A model generated the notes under the pieces. It worked only from the letters and a program-made list of their open reading frames with translations. It had not been told where the DNA came from and did not search any database. Source: an uncultured Clostridium sp. (GTDB lineage: Bacteria; Bacillota; Clostridia; TANB77; CAG-508). From it: a DNA stretch of 47,536 bases. This document shows, piece by piece, positions 32,346 through 40,325 of this stretch (position 1 is its first letter; each line of letters opens with the position of its first letter). The position numbers and the translations under genes were made by a program. Location of the stretch: positions 1 to 47,536 of the forward strand of contig USAE01000006.1 in NCBI GenBank assembly GCA_900552655.1. Direction: 5' to 3'.

Positions 32346-32399
32346 TAATTGTATATTATAAATAAGAATGCTATAATCAACATAAAAAATATACAATTA
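32346..32399 (+). promoter_or_regulatory. 12-base inverted repeat bracketing the ABC-F promoter
   Basis: TAATTGTATATT (32346-32357) and AATATACAATTA (32388-32399) are perfectly complementary and 30 bases apart. The left arm contains the -35; the right arm lies just after the expected start of transcription. A repressor binding both would block or loop the promoter. Confidence 0.55.
32349..32377 (+). promoter_or_regulatory. Promoter of the ABC-F gene
   Basis: TTGTAT (32349-32354) and TATAAT (32372-32377), 17-base spacer, inside a perfect inverted repeat. The leader is short (about 30 bases), so a long ribosome-mediated attenuator like those of vmlR or lmrB is not present. Confidence 0.75.
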
Positions 32400-32413
32400 A
32401 GAATGGAGAAAGA

Positions 32414-33904
32414 ATGTCTTTAATAAGTGTAAATAATTTAACATTTGAGTATGATGGTAGCTATAACAAGATATTTGAAGATGTAACATTTAATATAGAT
32501 ACTAATTGGAAATTAGGTTTAATCGGAAGAAATGGCAAAGGAAAAACCACATTCTTAAAGTTATTACAAGGAAAATATAAATATAAAGGAAGCATATCAA
32601 AAAATGTTGACGTTTGTTACTTTCCTTTCGAAATAGAAGATAAAAATAGAATGGCAATAGAAATAGTAAATGAAATTGCACCAAATGCTAATGACTGGGA
32701 AATTATAAAAGAACTTAATTTACTTAATACAGAAACAGAAATTCTTTATAGGAATTTTAATTTATTAAGTGGCGGAGAGCAGGTAAAAATACTTTTAATA
32801 AGTTTATTTCTAAAGGAAAATAATTTCTTACTTATAGATGAACCTACAAATCATTTAGATTCTGAAACAAGAAATAATTTAGTCCATTATTTAGAAAAGA
32901 AAAAGGGATTTATATTAGTATCTCATGATAGAGAGTTTTTAGACAAAGTTGTAGACCATATAATAGCTATAAATAATACTAATATAGAAATTATGCAAGG
33001 CAACTTTTATACTTGGAAGGAAAATAAAGAAAAACAAGATAATTTTGAAATAATTCAAAATAAAAAAGTACAAAAAGATATAGATAGGCTCGAAATAGCA
33101 TCAAAAAATTCTGCTAAATGGTCAAATGAAGCTGAAAAGGGAAAAAGCAAAAAATATAATTCTGAAACCACAATAGATAAGGGATTTGTAGGCCATAAAG
33201 CTTCTAAAATAATGAAAAGGTCAAAAGTTATGGAACAGCGCATTGAAAAATCAGTAAAAGAAAAGACTAATTTATTAAGGAATATAGATAGAAATGAACC
33301 TTTAAAAATTGTTCCTTTAGTAAGCAATAAAAATTCATTAATTTTAGCAAATAATTTACAAATAAAATATGATGAACAAGAAATATTTAAGCCAATTTCA
33401 TTTGAATTAAAAAATGGAGATAGAATTGCAATAGTTGGAAAAAATGGTGTCGGGAAATCAAGCATATTAAAACTTATTTTGGGAGAAGAAATAGCTTATA
33501 ATGGAGAATTTAAAATATCAAATAATTTAAAAATATCTTATGTATCGCAAAGCACAAAAAGTTTAAAAGAAAATTTAAAAGATTTTTCAAGAGGTAATAA
33601 AATAGATGAGAGTATTTTTAAAGCGATGTTAATAAAAATGGGATTTTCTAAAGAAGATTTTGACAAGAACATACAAGATATGAGCGAAGGTCAAAAGAAA
33701 AAAGTTTTAATTGCTAAGAGTATATCCGAGCAAGCAAATATTTATATTTGGGATGAACCTTTAAATTATATTGACATATTAACGAGAATGCAAATAGAAG
33801 AAAGCATTTTAAATTGTAATCCTACACTTATTTTTGTAGAACATGACGAAACATTTATAAAAAAAGTCTCAACTAAAATTATAAATTTAGAACATTGCAA
33901 CTAA
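32414..33904 (+). CDS. Lsa-like ABC-F ribosomal protection protein
   Basis: A 496-residue soluble protein with two ATPase domains and no membrane part. First domain: GRNGKGKTT (about 37), LSGGEQ, LLIDEPTNHLDS; second: GKNGVGKSS (about 344), MSEGQKKK, and Walker B IYIWDEPLNYID, in which Asn-Tyr-Ile-Asp replaces Asn-His-Leu-Asp. The linker (about 215-305) is long and Lys-rich. The N-terminus SLISVNNLTFEYDGSYNKIF and the length closely follow Lsa proteins (about 498 residues), which dislodge lincosamides, streptogramin A and pleuromutilins from the ribosome. Resistance is inferred from family, not shown. SD TGGAGA. Confidence 0.88.
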   Translation: MSLISVNNLTFEYDGSYNKIFEDVTFNIDTNWKLGLIGRNGKGKTTFLKLLQGKYKYKGSISKNVDVCYFPFEIEDKNRMAIEIVNEIAPNANDWEIIKELNLLNTETEILYRNFNLLSGGEQVKILLISLFLKENNFLLIDEPTNHLDSETRNNLVHYLEKKKGFILVSHDREFLDKVVDHIIAINNTNIEIMQGNFYTWKENKEKQDNFEIIQNKKVQKDIDRLEIASKNSAKWSNEAEKGKSKKYNSETTIDKGFVGHKASKIMKRSKVMEQRIEKSVKEKTNLLRNIDRNEPLKIVPLVSNKNSLILANNLQIKYDEQEIFKPISFELKNGDRIAIVGKNGVGKSSILKLILGEEIAYNGEFKISNNLKISYVSQSTKSLKENLKDFSRGNKIDESIFKAMLIKMGFSKEDFDKNIQDMSEGQKKKVLIAKSISEQANIYIWDEPLNYIDILTRMQIEESILNCNPTLIFVEHDETFIKKVSTKIINLEHCN

Positions 33905-34014
33905 ATATGCCAAAGAATAACTTAAAAAATGTTAATAAAAATAGCATATTTGTAAAATATAAGCGATAGAAAAGAATTAATTAAAGTAGTACACTTAATG
34001 TGGAGGTAGATAAA

Positions 34015-34485
34015 ATGAGTTTAGGAAATAATTTATTTAAAGCAAGAAAAAAGGTGGGGCTGTCACAAGAAGTAGTTGCAGAAAGGCTAGGAATAAGTAG
34101 ACAAACTGTTTCTAAATGGGAAACAGATGAAACTATACCAGACATATATCAATCAAAAAAATTAGCCAAGTTATATAATTTATCTTTAGACGAATTAATT
34201 GAATTTGATATAGAAGAAAAAGAGATAGAAGATGTAATAAAAAATAGTAATGAGGAAAAAGAATCTAAAATAGATTGGACAAAAGCATGGAGTAAAAAGT
34301 ATTCTGTGCTTGCAACATACCAAGATAAAGTGGATATACCAAAATATGCTTTAGAAATTAGAAAGATGCTTAATAATTTAAGTGATGAATATGGATATAA
34401 TAACTTAGATAGTATGTTGGTCTTAAAAGATATTCTATATCATGAATGGAAGGACAAGCAAAAAAATAATTCGAATAAAAGATAG
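34015..34485 (+). CDS. XRE-family transcriptional regulator
   Basis: A 156-residue protein: an N-terminal HTH (about 5-60; LFKARKKVGLSQEVVAERLGISRQTVSKWE) and an acidic middle with a C-terminal domain (about 85-150) I do not recognise. I start at ATG 34015, after SD TGGAGGT (34001-34007); a GTG start at 34000 would lie before the SD. The NUDIX gene starts 13 bases after its stop, so they are likely cotranscribed. Its operator and effector are not evident. Confidence 0.88.
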   Translation: MSLGNNLFKARKKVGLSQEVVAERLGISRQTVSKWETDETIPDIYQSKKLAKLYNLSLDELIEFDIEEKEIEDVIKNSNEEKESKIDWTKAWSKKYSVLATYQDKVDIPKYALEIRKMLNNLSDEYGYNNLDSMLVLKDILYHEWKDKQKNNSNKR

Positions 34486-34498
34486 TGAGTTGATAAAA

Positions 34499-35113
34499 AT
34501 GGAAAAATGGTTAAAATGGGCTATAGAAATACAAAGTTTGGCTCAAGCTGGACTAACATATACAAAAGATATTTACGATAAAGAACGATATAATAGGCTA
34601 AGAGAAATATCAGCAAAAATGATAGAAGAAAAAAGTAACGTAAGTAAAGAAAAAGTTAAAGATTTATTTTGTAACGAAACAGGATATCAAACGCCTAAAA
34701 TAGATACTAGAGCAGTTATATTCAAAAATAATAAAATTTTGTTAACACATGAAAATAATGGAACATGGGCATTACCTGGCGGTTGGTGTGATGTACTAGA
34801 AAGCGTTAAGTCAAATACAATAAAAGAAGTTAAAGAAGAAACAGGATTAGATGTAGATGCAATAAAAATAATTTCTGTTCAAGATAGAAATATGCATAAT
34901 AAACCCATATATGCTTATGGCGTTTGTAAAATATTTGTATTGTGTAATGTTACAGGTGGAAAATTTATTGAAAACATAGAAACCACAGAGATTAAATATT
35001 TCTCGTTAGAAGAGTTACCAAATAATCTAGCAGAAGAAAAAAGTAATAGAGAGCAAATAGAAATGTGCTTTAGAGCTTATAATAATCCAGATTGGAAAGT
35101 ACAATTTGACTAA
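34499..35113 (+). CDS. NUDIX hydrolase with N-terminal helical domain
   Basis: A 204-residue protein. An N-terminal helical domain (about 1-60, EKWLKWAIEIQSLAQAGLTYTKDIYDKERY) is typical of the NUDIX_N_2 type, often annotated as ADP-ribose pyrophosphatase-like. The NUDIX box (about 97-119) is GWCDVLESVKSNTIKEVKEE followed by TGL; it keeps the metal-binding Glu residues but has Lys instead of the usual Arg before EVKEE. Start at ATG 34499 was chosen over an earlier ATG at 34442 that overlaps the regulator gene. Substrate unknown. Confidence 0.88.
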   Translation: MEKWLKWAIEIQSLAQAGLTYTKDIYDKERYNRLREISAKMIEEKSNVSKEKVKDLFCNETGYQTPKIDTRAVIFKNNKILLTHENNGTWALPGGWCDVLESVKSNTIKEVKEETGLDVDAIKIISVQDRNMHNKPIYAYGVCKIFVLCNVTGGKFIENIETTEIKYFSLEELPNNLAEEKSNREQIEMCFRAYNNPDWKVQFD

Positions 35114-35144
35114 TAAATAATTGTAATACATAAAGGAGAATAAG

Positions 35145-35684
35145 ATGGTTTATAAATACAAATATAAGACACCAGATAACTTTTCGAATATTAATATGAA
35201 TAGCGATGGAGAGTATTTAACAGGATTGTGGTTTGAAAACGCTAGGGATTGTAATAAACATAAAATAGAAAGCGAAGAAAAAGAAATGCCAATATTTAAA
35301 GAAACTTGTAAATGGTTAGATATGTATTTTAATGGCGAAATACCAGATTTTACACCAAAATATAGAATAAATAATATTACACCTTTTAGAAAAGAAGTAA
35401 TTAATTTAATAAATACAATTAATTATGGGGAAACAGTAACATACAGTGATATAGCAAAAACAATTGCAAAGAATAGAGGAATAGCAAGAATGTCATCACA
35501 AGCAGTTGGAGGAGCGGTTGGTTGGAATCCAATTGGCATTATAATTCCATGCCATAGAGTTGTTGGAAAGAATGGAAGTTTAACAGGATATGGTGGTGGA
35601 ATAAAAAATAAAATAGAATTATTAACCTTAGAAAATATTGACATGAATAAATTTTTTATGCCAAGGAAAGGAACAGCATTATGA
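35145..35684 (+). CDS. ogt: Methylated-DNA-protein cysteine methyltransferase
   Basis: A 179-residue suicide protein that moves alkyl groups from O6-alkylguanine to its own Cys. The active site is IGIIIPCHRVVGKNGSLTGY (about 125-144), with the acceptor Cys in PCHR; the preceding helix with RMSSQAVGGAVGWNP contains the Arg finger region. The N-terminal domain (about 1-80) is short and variable. The stop overlaps the start of tag (ATGA), so two alkylation-repair genes are coupled. SD AAAGGAGA. Confidence 0.94.
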   Translation: MVYKYKYKTPDNFSNINMNSDGEYLTGLWFENARDCNKHKIESEEKEMPIFKETCKWLDMYFNGEIPDFTPKYRINNITPFRKEVINLINTINYGETVTYSDIAKTIAKNRGIARMSSQAVGGAVGWNPIGIIIPCHRVVGKNGSLTGYGGGIKNKIELLTLENIDMNKFFMPRKGTAL

Positions 35685-36238
35685 ATGAAAGATGTAAATG
35701 GTGCAATTTAAAGAACGAATTATATGTAAAATATCATGACGAAGAATGGTGCAAGCCAAATTTTTCGGAAGATTATTTATATGAAATGCTAATATTGGAA
35801 TCTTTTCAAGCAGGGCTTTCTTGGGAATGTGTATTAAACAAAAGGGAAAGCTTTAGGAAGGCATTTGATGAATTTAATATAAATAAAATATGCAATTATG
35901 ATGATAAAAAAATACAAGAACTATTGCAAAATAAAGATATAATAAGAAATAAATTAAAAATAAAAGCTACAATAAACAATAGTAAAATATTTAAAGAAAT
36001 TCAAAAAGAATATGGTTCTTTTTATAATTACTTAAAAACTTTTTCAAATGATATAATTCTTTACGAAACAGATAAAACTACGAATGAACTTTCAGACAAA
36101 ATATCAAAAGATTTGCAAAAAAGAGGAATGAAATTTGTAGGAAGTACGATTATCTATTCGTATTTACAAGCGATAGGAATTATATATTCACATGGAAAAG
36201 AATGTTTTTTATATAAAGAAAAAAATAAAACAAATTAA
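35681..36238 (+). CDS. tag: DNA-3-methyladenine glycosylase I
   Basis: A 185-residue glycosylase that excises 3-methyladenine. The N-terminus RCKWCNLKNELYVKYHDEEW holds the first zinc Cys, and LILESFQAGLSWECVLNKRE lies in the base-binding pocket. The C-terminal YSHGKECF supplies the further ligands (zinc snap). It overlaps ogt by 4 bases and is followed 10 bases later by an RNA methyltransferase gene. Clear family match. Confidence 0.94.
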   Translation: MNERCKWCNLKNELYVKYHDEEWCKPNFSEDYLYEMLILESFQAGLSWECVLNKRESFRKAFDEFNINKICNYDDKKIQELLQNKDIIRNKLKIKATINNSKIFKEIQKEYGSFYNYLKTFSNDIILYETDKTTNELSDKISKDLQKRGMKFVGSTIIYSYLQAIGIIYSHGKECFLYKEKNKTN

Positions 36239-36248
36239 GGAGAATTAA

Positions 36249-37157
36249 ATGACAAACAATATTCCAAATTTTTTATATAATTTATTAATAGATCAATATG
36301 GTGAAGAAGTAACAAATAAAATAATAAGTGGATATTCTAAAAAAAGAAAGACAACATTAAGAGTAAATACACTAAAAACTAGTATAAACTATGTAAAAGA
36401 ATATTTAACTAATTTAAACTATACATATAGTGAAGTTCCTTGGTATGAATCTGCGCTAATATTGGAAAATGTTACAGAAAAAGAAATAAAAGATTTAGAT
36501 ATATACAAAAATGGGGAAATATACTTGCAAAGCTTATCTTCTATGATACCAGCAATAATATTAAACCCAAAAGAAGATGAAAATATATTAGATATGGCAG
36601 CTGCGCCAGGTGGAAAAACGACACAAATGGTAGCATTATCAAATAATAACGCATACATAACTGCTTGTGAAAAAAACAAAATAAGGGCAGAAAGATTAAA
36701 ATATAATATAGAAAAGCAAGGAGCGACCAGAGTTAGTGTAATGATAAAAGATTCTAGAGATTTAGACAACTTTTTATCTTTTGATAAAATTTTACTAGAT
36801 GCACCATGTAGTGGAAGTGGAACTCTGGATATTAACGATAATAAACTAGAAACAATATTTACAGAAAAATTATTAAATAGATCTATAAAATTTCAGACAC
36901 AGTTATTAAATAAAGCAATAAATCTATTAAAAAAAGGGAATGAAATGGTGTATTCTACATGTTCTATATTAAAGGAAGAAAATGAATTAATTTTAAAAGA
37001 AATAATGAAAAGGCATAAGATAGAAATAGTACCAATAGAAAAAGAATTATTTCCGAATGTACCATTTTTAAATACTCAAATAGATGGAACTATATGTGTA
37101 AGTCCTACAGATTTGTATGAAGGCTTTTTCGTAGCGAAAATAAGGAAAAAATTATAG
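36249..37157 (+). CDS. RsmB/NSUN-type RNA cytosine-C5 methyltransferase
   Basis: A 302-residue methyltransferase of the NOL1/NOP2/Sun family. It has the SAM site DMAAAPGGKTTQM (about 116-128), motif IV LDAPCSGSGT (catalytic Cys) and motif VI VYSTCSI (second Cys), and the start of the family domain (KRKTTLRVNTLK). It lacks the NusB-like N-terminal domain of RsmB and the extra C-terminal domains of RsmF, so it is the short type (as in Clostridia). Target, rRNA or tRNA, is unknown. SD AAGGAG. Confidence 0.9.
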   Translation: MTNNIPNFLYNLLIDQYGEEVTNKIISGYSKKRKTTLRVNTLKTSINYVKEYLTNLNYTYSEVPWYESALILENVTEKEIKDLDIYKNGEIYLQSLSSMIPAIILNPKEDENILDMAAAPGGKTTQMVALSNNNAYITACEKNKIRAERLKYNIEKQGATRVSVMIKDSRDLDNFLSFDKILLDAPCSGSGTLDINDNKLETIFTEKLLNRSIKFQTQLLNKAINLLKKGNEMVYSTCSILKEENELILKEIMKRHKIEIVPIEKELFPNVPFLNTQIDGTICVSPTDLYEGFFVAKIRKKL

Positions 37158-37209
37158 ATATTGCAAATAAAAAGTAATTGATGCATTAATATTAATCATG
37201 TTGTAATAT

Positions 37210-37242
37210 AATAAACCTTAGAAAAGTTTACTAAGGTTTATT
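37210..37242 (-). terminator. Hairpin between convergent genes
   Basis: AATAAACCTTAG and CTAAGGTTTATT form a perfect 12-base-pair stem with a 9-base loop. Neither side has a strong T run, so it is a weak or two-way terminator, serving the RNA methyltransferase gene and the small minus-strand gene. It overlaps the tail the small gene would have in its restored frame. Confidence 0.55.
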
Positions 37243-37390
37243 ATTAGCATCTAAAACAGACAAAGTTGCTAAAGTATCTCCGAAGCTGAGTAAAAAATGC
37301 GGATAAAAGGTTAAGTTCTTCTTGAGTTTTGTCTTTTGCAAGGGTACAGGCTAATACGGAGATAAAAATTACAAATTCACAATCTTGCAT
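37231..37390 (-). pseudogene. DUF6774-like small protein with one-base frameshift
   Basis: On the minus strand, ATG at 37390 after SD AGAGGG opens a 48-codon frame ending at 37244. Its first 36 residues (MQDCEFVIFISVLACTLAKD, then KTQEELNLLSAFFTQL) match my memory of small clostridial DUF6774 proteins. The family normally continues with GDTLATI; here the frame gives RRYFSN, but skipping one base after CTT gives GDTLATLSVLDANNKP and a stop at 37231. So there is a single extra base: a mutation, a sequence error, or programmed slippage at CTT-CGG. Function of the family is unknown. Confidence 0.65.
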
Positions 37391-37476
37391 AGTAATCCCT
37401 CTATACAATATACGCTAAAAATAAGATTTTATTACAAACTAAAAGATACATTATGTAAAATATATAAACAAAGGCA

Positions 37477-37505
37477 TTGTAAAATTTGTAGTAATATAGT
37501 ATAAT
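37477..37505 (+). promoter_or_regulatory. Promoter of the DUF4097 gene
   Basis: TTGTAA (37477-37482) and TATAAT (37500-37505), 17-base spacer. The leader to the start at 37604 is about 90 bases and holds two hairpins. Confidence 0.65.
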
Positions 37506-37513
37506 ATTAAGCT

Positions 37514-37560
37514 ATAGGAAAATTGTAAAAAATCCTATTTGGGTAATAACTATAACCCAA
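37514..37560 (+). promoter_or_regulatory. Two adjacent hairpins in the DUF4097 leader
   Basis: ATAGGA (37514-37519) pairs with TCCTAT (37533-37538), and TTGGGT (37539-37544) pairs with ACCCAA (37555-37560); the second begins where the first ends. Either RNA hairpins of the leader or operator sites. Confidence 0.35.
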
Positions 37561-37603
37561 TTGTAACAGAATGAAAAGCACATAACATAAGTAGGAGGAA
37601 AAA

Positions 37604-38320
37604 ATGAGTCAATTTAACATTAACAATTTGTGTGCACAAAACGTTCAAATTAATGGAAGGAACGTTAGAATCAATGGACGGGATGTAACGTATGACGAAG
37701 GCAGGAAAATCGATGAACGAAAAGTGATAAGCGAAAAAGGAATTGAAAATATATCAATTCAGTCATCTTTAGCAGATGTTAACATTACAACATCAGATTC
37801 ATCTGTAATTGAAATCCATTTATATGGGAGAACAAGTAATGAGGATAAATTTACTTTTATTAATGTGGCAACATACAAGAAAGGACTTGCAATTACCTTA
37901 GATGAATCAGCAACAGGGAATTTAAGATTGGAAGTTAGACTTCCCAAAACGACACTTCAAAAGATTGAAGTGGATAGTAATGTTGGAGATATTTGCATAA
38001 AAGAAAATGTCTCAACAAATATGTTGGAAATGCTAACAGTATCTGGCAACATAAATGTACAATGTACATTTGCAGAACTACTAACAACAACTGCATCTGG
38101 AAACATCGAGATTTCTACAGTGGCAGAAAGAAACATCGCAAGTGCTTGCATTCAAAGCAAGTCGGGGAATGTGAAAACAGAATTTAAAAATGTTGGAAAT
38201 ATGGAACTTACAATGCAAACAATGAGTGGTGATGCTAAAAATTACCGCAAATGTGCTAATGGAAGATATAGTGCGAAAGTAAAGATTGCTACAATGAGTG
38301 GCGATATAGTTTGCAGGTAA
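37604..38320 (+). CDS. DUF4097-family beta-helix protein
   Basis: A 238-residue protein of beta-strand repeats with the DUF4097 pattern: NLRLEVRLPKTTLQKIEVDS, VGDICIKENVS, TVSGNINVQ, TASGNIEIST, SKSGNVKTEF, TMSGDAKNY, TMSGDIVCR, a coil of short strands with repeated SGN/SGD turns. The N-terminal 40 residues repeat NGRNVRINGRDV-like units. No signal peptide is visible, so the location is unclear. The family's role is not established; members occur near envelope-stress regulators. Codon use (CGG, GAC) is slightly less AT-biased than that of neighbours. Confidence 0.82.
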   Translation: MSQFNINNLCAQNVQINGRNVRINGRDVTYDEGRKIDERKVISEKGIENISIQSSLADVNITTSDSSVIEIHLYGRTSNEDKFTFINVATYKKGLAITLDESATGNLRLEVRLPKTTLQKIEVDSNVGDICIKENVSTNMLEMLTVSGNINVQCTFAELLTTTASGNIEISTVAERNIASACIQSKSGNVKTEFKNVGNMELTMQTMSGDAKNYRKCANGRYSAKVKIATMSGDIVCR

Positions 38321-38329
38321 TGTAATTTT

Positions 38330-38373
38330 ACCAACCGTGTTATTTTTTATAGCATGGTTGGTTTTCTTTTTTT
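38330..38373 (+). terminator. Intrinsic terminator of the DUF4097 gene
   Basis: ACCAACC and GGTTGGT (with CA/TG closing pairs) form the stem at 38330-38362, followed by T-rich DNA. Confidence 0.8.
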
Positions 38374-38444
38374 ATGAAAACATAGATATTTTGAGAAAAA
38401 TATATTGTTTATGTCTAGAAAAAAGTAAATCTAAATTAAAGTTA

Positions 38445-38474
38445 TTGAACTTAAATTTATAAGAATGATATAAT
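38445..38474 (+). promoter_or_regulatory. Promoter of the kinase-DUF6688 operon
   Basis: TTGAAC (38445-38450) and TATAAT (38469-38474), 18-base spacer, TG two bases before the -10. Confidence 0.7.
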
Positions 38475-38504
38475 TATGCCATAAAAAATAAATAGGAGAA
38501 TATA

Positions 38505-39008
38505 ATGGCAAAAATAATTATATTAAGAGGAAATTCGGGAAGTGGAAAAACAACAACAGCAAAAAGATTGCAAAAAAAGCTAGGACATGGGACAATGTTT
38601 GTTTCGCAAGATGTTGTTAGAAGAGAAATTTTATATGTTAAAGATGGAAAAAAGAAAAACGTAAGCGATTTATTATTTAAACTAGCAATGTTTGGTAAAG
38701 CAAATTGTGAATTTATTATTTTAGAAGGGATATTAAATTCGAAATATTATAATAACTTATTTGAAAAAATATTAAAAGAATTTAAGAATAATATTTATGC
38801 TTTTTATTTTGATATTCCGTTTGAAGAAACTTTAAGAAGACATAAAACCAAACTATGTTCAGAAGAATTTGGAGAAGCAGAAATGAAAACTTGGTGGAAT
38901 GATAAAGATTTTATAAAAAGTATTCCAGAAACATTAATAGGTGAAGAATTATCAGTAGACGAAATTGTAAATATGATATACCAAAAAATAAAAAGAGAGG
39001 AAACTTAA
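38505..39008 (+). CDS. Small P-loop kinase (AAA_33 / zeta-like)
   Basis: A 167-residue P-loop protein: Walker A RGNSGSGKTTTAKRL (about 8-22), SQDVVRREIL (about 33-42, substrate side), Walker B-like FIILEGIL (about 70-77), lid YFDIPFEETLRRHKTK (about 100-115). Such kinases phosphorylate nucleosides, antibiotics or, for zeta toxins, UDP-sugars. There is no epsilon-like antitoxin, so a toxin role is unlikely. SD AGGAGA. The next gene begins 4 bases after its stop, so they share an operon. Confidence 0.8.
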   Translation: MAKIIILRGNSGSGKTTTAKRLQKKLGHGTMFVSQDVVRREILYVKDGKKKNVSDLLFKLAMFGKANCEFIILEGILNSKYYNNLFEKILKEFKNNIYAFYFDIPFEETLRRHKTKLCSEEFGEAEMKTWWNDKDFIKSIPETLIGEELSVDEIVNMIYQKIKREET

Positions 39009-39011
39009 AAT

Positions 39012-40304
39012 ATGAAAATAGATAGTATAAAAAATAAAAAAAATTTAATTTGCTTTTTATTATGTGTTGTAATAGGTATCATAATATTTACTATATTTAA
39101 AATTGGGATGAAATCTGAAATAATAGAAAATGAAAATGTAGATTTATCGCAATGTGAAGAAAAACTGAAAGTGCCAGATAGGATTATATATAAAAACAAA
39201 AAAAATGAATATATAATTATAGAACCAGGAACAAGTGAATATAAGCAGATATACTATGAATTATGTAATAGAATAGAAACTACAACTGATGGAAAAGTAT
39301 ACTCAAAAAACGAAATAAGAGAAATGCAAAATGAAGGGTGTTTTATAGAGTTAGACTACAATACTGCAAGTAAAAATTTTGTATTCATGCTTAATGGAAA
39401 GAATGTTGGAATCATAAAAAGATTTTCAGACAGTGGGCAAGTAATACAAACAGGAATACAAGATGCAGAAGAATTAATTAAAAAGCTAGATATAATAACA
39501 AATGAAAGTGATAAAAAGTATTCTTATATAGAACCAGTAAATATTACTTCGGAAAATAAAATATCTAGAGTTACAGATAATCTAAACTTATCAGATACTA
39601 AAGTAACAGGAGTTTACCAAAAAATTATAAAAGAAGATAATAACGAATATAAAAATATGCTAAACATATTAGATTTTAAAATGCAGGAACTACCTAAAAT
39701 AAACTTTAACAAACAAAATGTAATTATAGTTGTATCTAGATACGAAATTAAAGAAATAGAAACAAATATTGGGAATATAAAATATAAATTAGGTAATTTT
39801 TTAGATGAATATATTGCTAATATTTTAATTGTAAGTAAAATACCTAATACAAATTGCATATATTATGAATTTGTTTCGGAAGATTTAAATGTAAGTGAAT
39901 TTACAACAAATAAAAATCAAAATGGTGTAGAATATTATGTTCAAAATGGAAAATATTATACGAATATTGATCATAAAAAAATAGACCTTATAAATATAGA
40001 TGAGGCAGTAAGCATTGCAGAGGAAGAAGCTAAGAAAGAAAAATACCAATACCAAGGGTGGAAGTCAGAATTTTATGGTAAGATAAATGAAAACGATACA
40101 ATTTCGTGTGAATTAATAGTAGGTCCAAAAAATATGAAAATTAGTACACATTTTTGGAGAGAAGAGTGGAAGCAAAAGCCATATGAAGGAAAACTAATAT
40201 GGGTAGTTAGACTGTTCGACAAAAATGATCCATTAACAAATTTATTTGTATATGTTGATGCTATAGATGGAAATATTATAGGAGCAGGAGCTGCGAGTGA
40301 TTAA
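39012..40304 (+). CDS. Unknown membrane-anchored protein
   Basis: I do not recognise this 430-residue protein. One N-terminal membrane helix (about 12-33), with basic residues before it, puts the rest outside the cell. The extracellular part is Asn/Lys/Glu-rich, has few Cys (two in the first 120 residues), and near the end (about 325-428; VSIAEEEAKKEK, VVRLFDKNDPLTNLFVYVDAIDGNIIGAG) resembles PepSY-like fragments by eye. It sits between a P-loop kinase and a DUF6688 membrane protein with gaps of 4 and 21 bases. SD GAGAGGAA. Confidence 0.7.
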   Translation: MKIDSIKNKKNLICFLLCVVIGIIIFTIFKIGMKSEIIENENVDLSQCEEKLKVPDRIIYKNKKNEYIIIEPGTSEYKQIYYELCNRIETTTDGKVYSKNEIREMQNEGCFIELDYNTASKNFVFMLNGKNVGIIKRFSDSGQVIQTGIQDAEELIKKLDIITNESDKKYSYIEPVNITSENKISRVTDNLNLSDTKVTGVYQKIIKEDNNEYKNMLNILDFKMQELPKINFNKQNVIIVVSRYEIKEIETNIGNIKYKLGNFLDEYIANILIVSKIPNTNCIYYEFVSEDLNVSEFTTNKNQNGVEYYVQNGKYYTNIDHKKIDLINIDEAVSIAEEEAKKEKYQYQGWKSEFYGKINENDTISCELIVGPKNMKISTHFWREEWKQKPYEGKLIWVVRLFDKNDPLTNLFVYVDAIDGNIIGAGAASD

Positions 40305-40325
40305 AGAAAAAGGGGAATGATGATT

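Noticed and set aside
32403..32423. A six-codon frame (MEKECL) overlapping the ABC-F start, looking like an attenuator leader peptide
   Set aside because: It has no SD; its ATG is part of the SD region of the ABC-F gene, and there is no hairpin pair for attenuation.
33904..33952. AAATATGC / GCATATTT inverted repeat after the ABC-F gene as a terminator
   Set aside because: The loop is over 30 bases, the stem is AT-rich and no T run follows; too weak to call.
38505..39008. Zeta-type toxin
   Set aside because: P-loop and fold fit a general small kinase; no antitoxin gene is adjacent, and the neighbours are membrane proteins.
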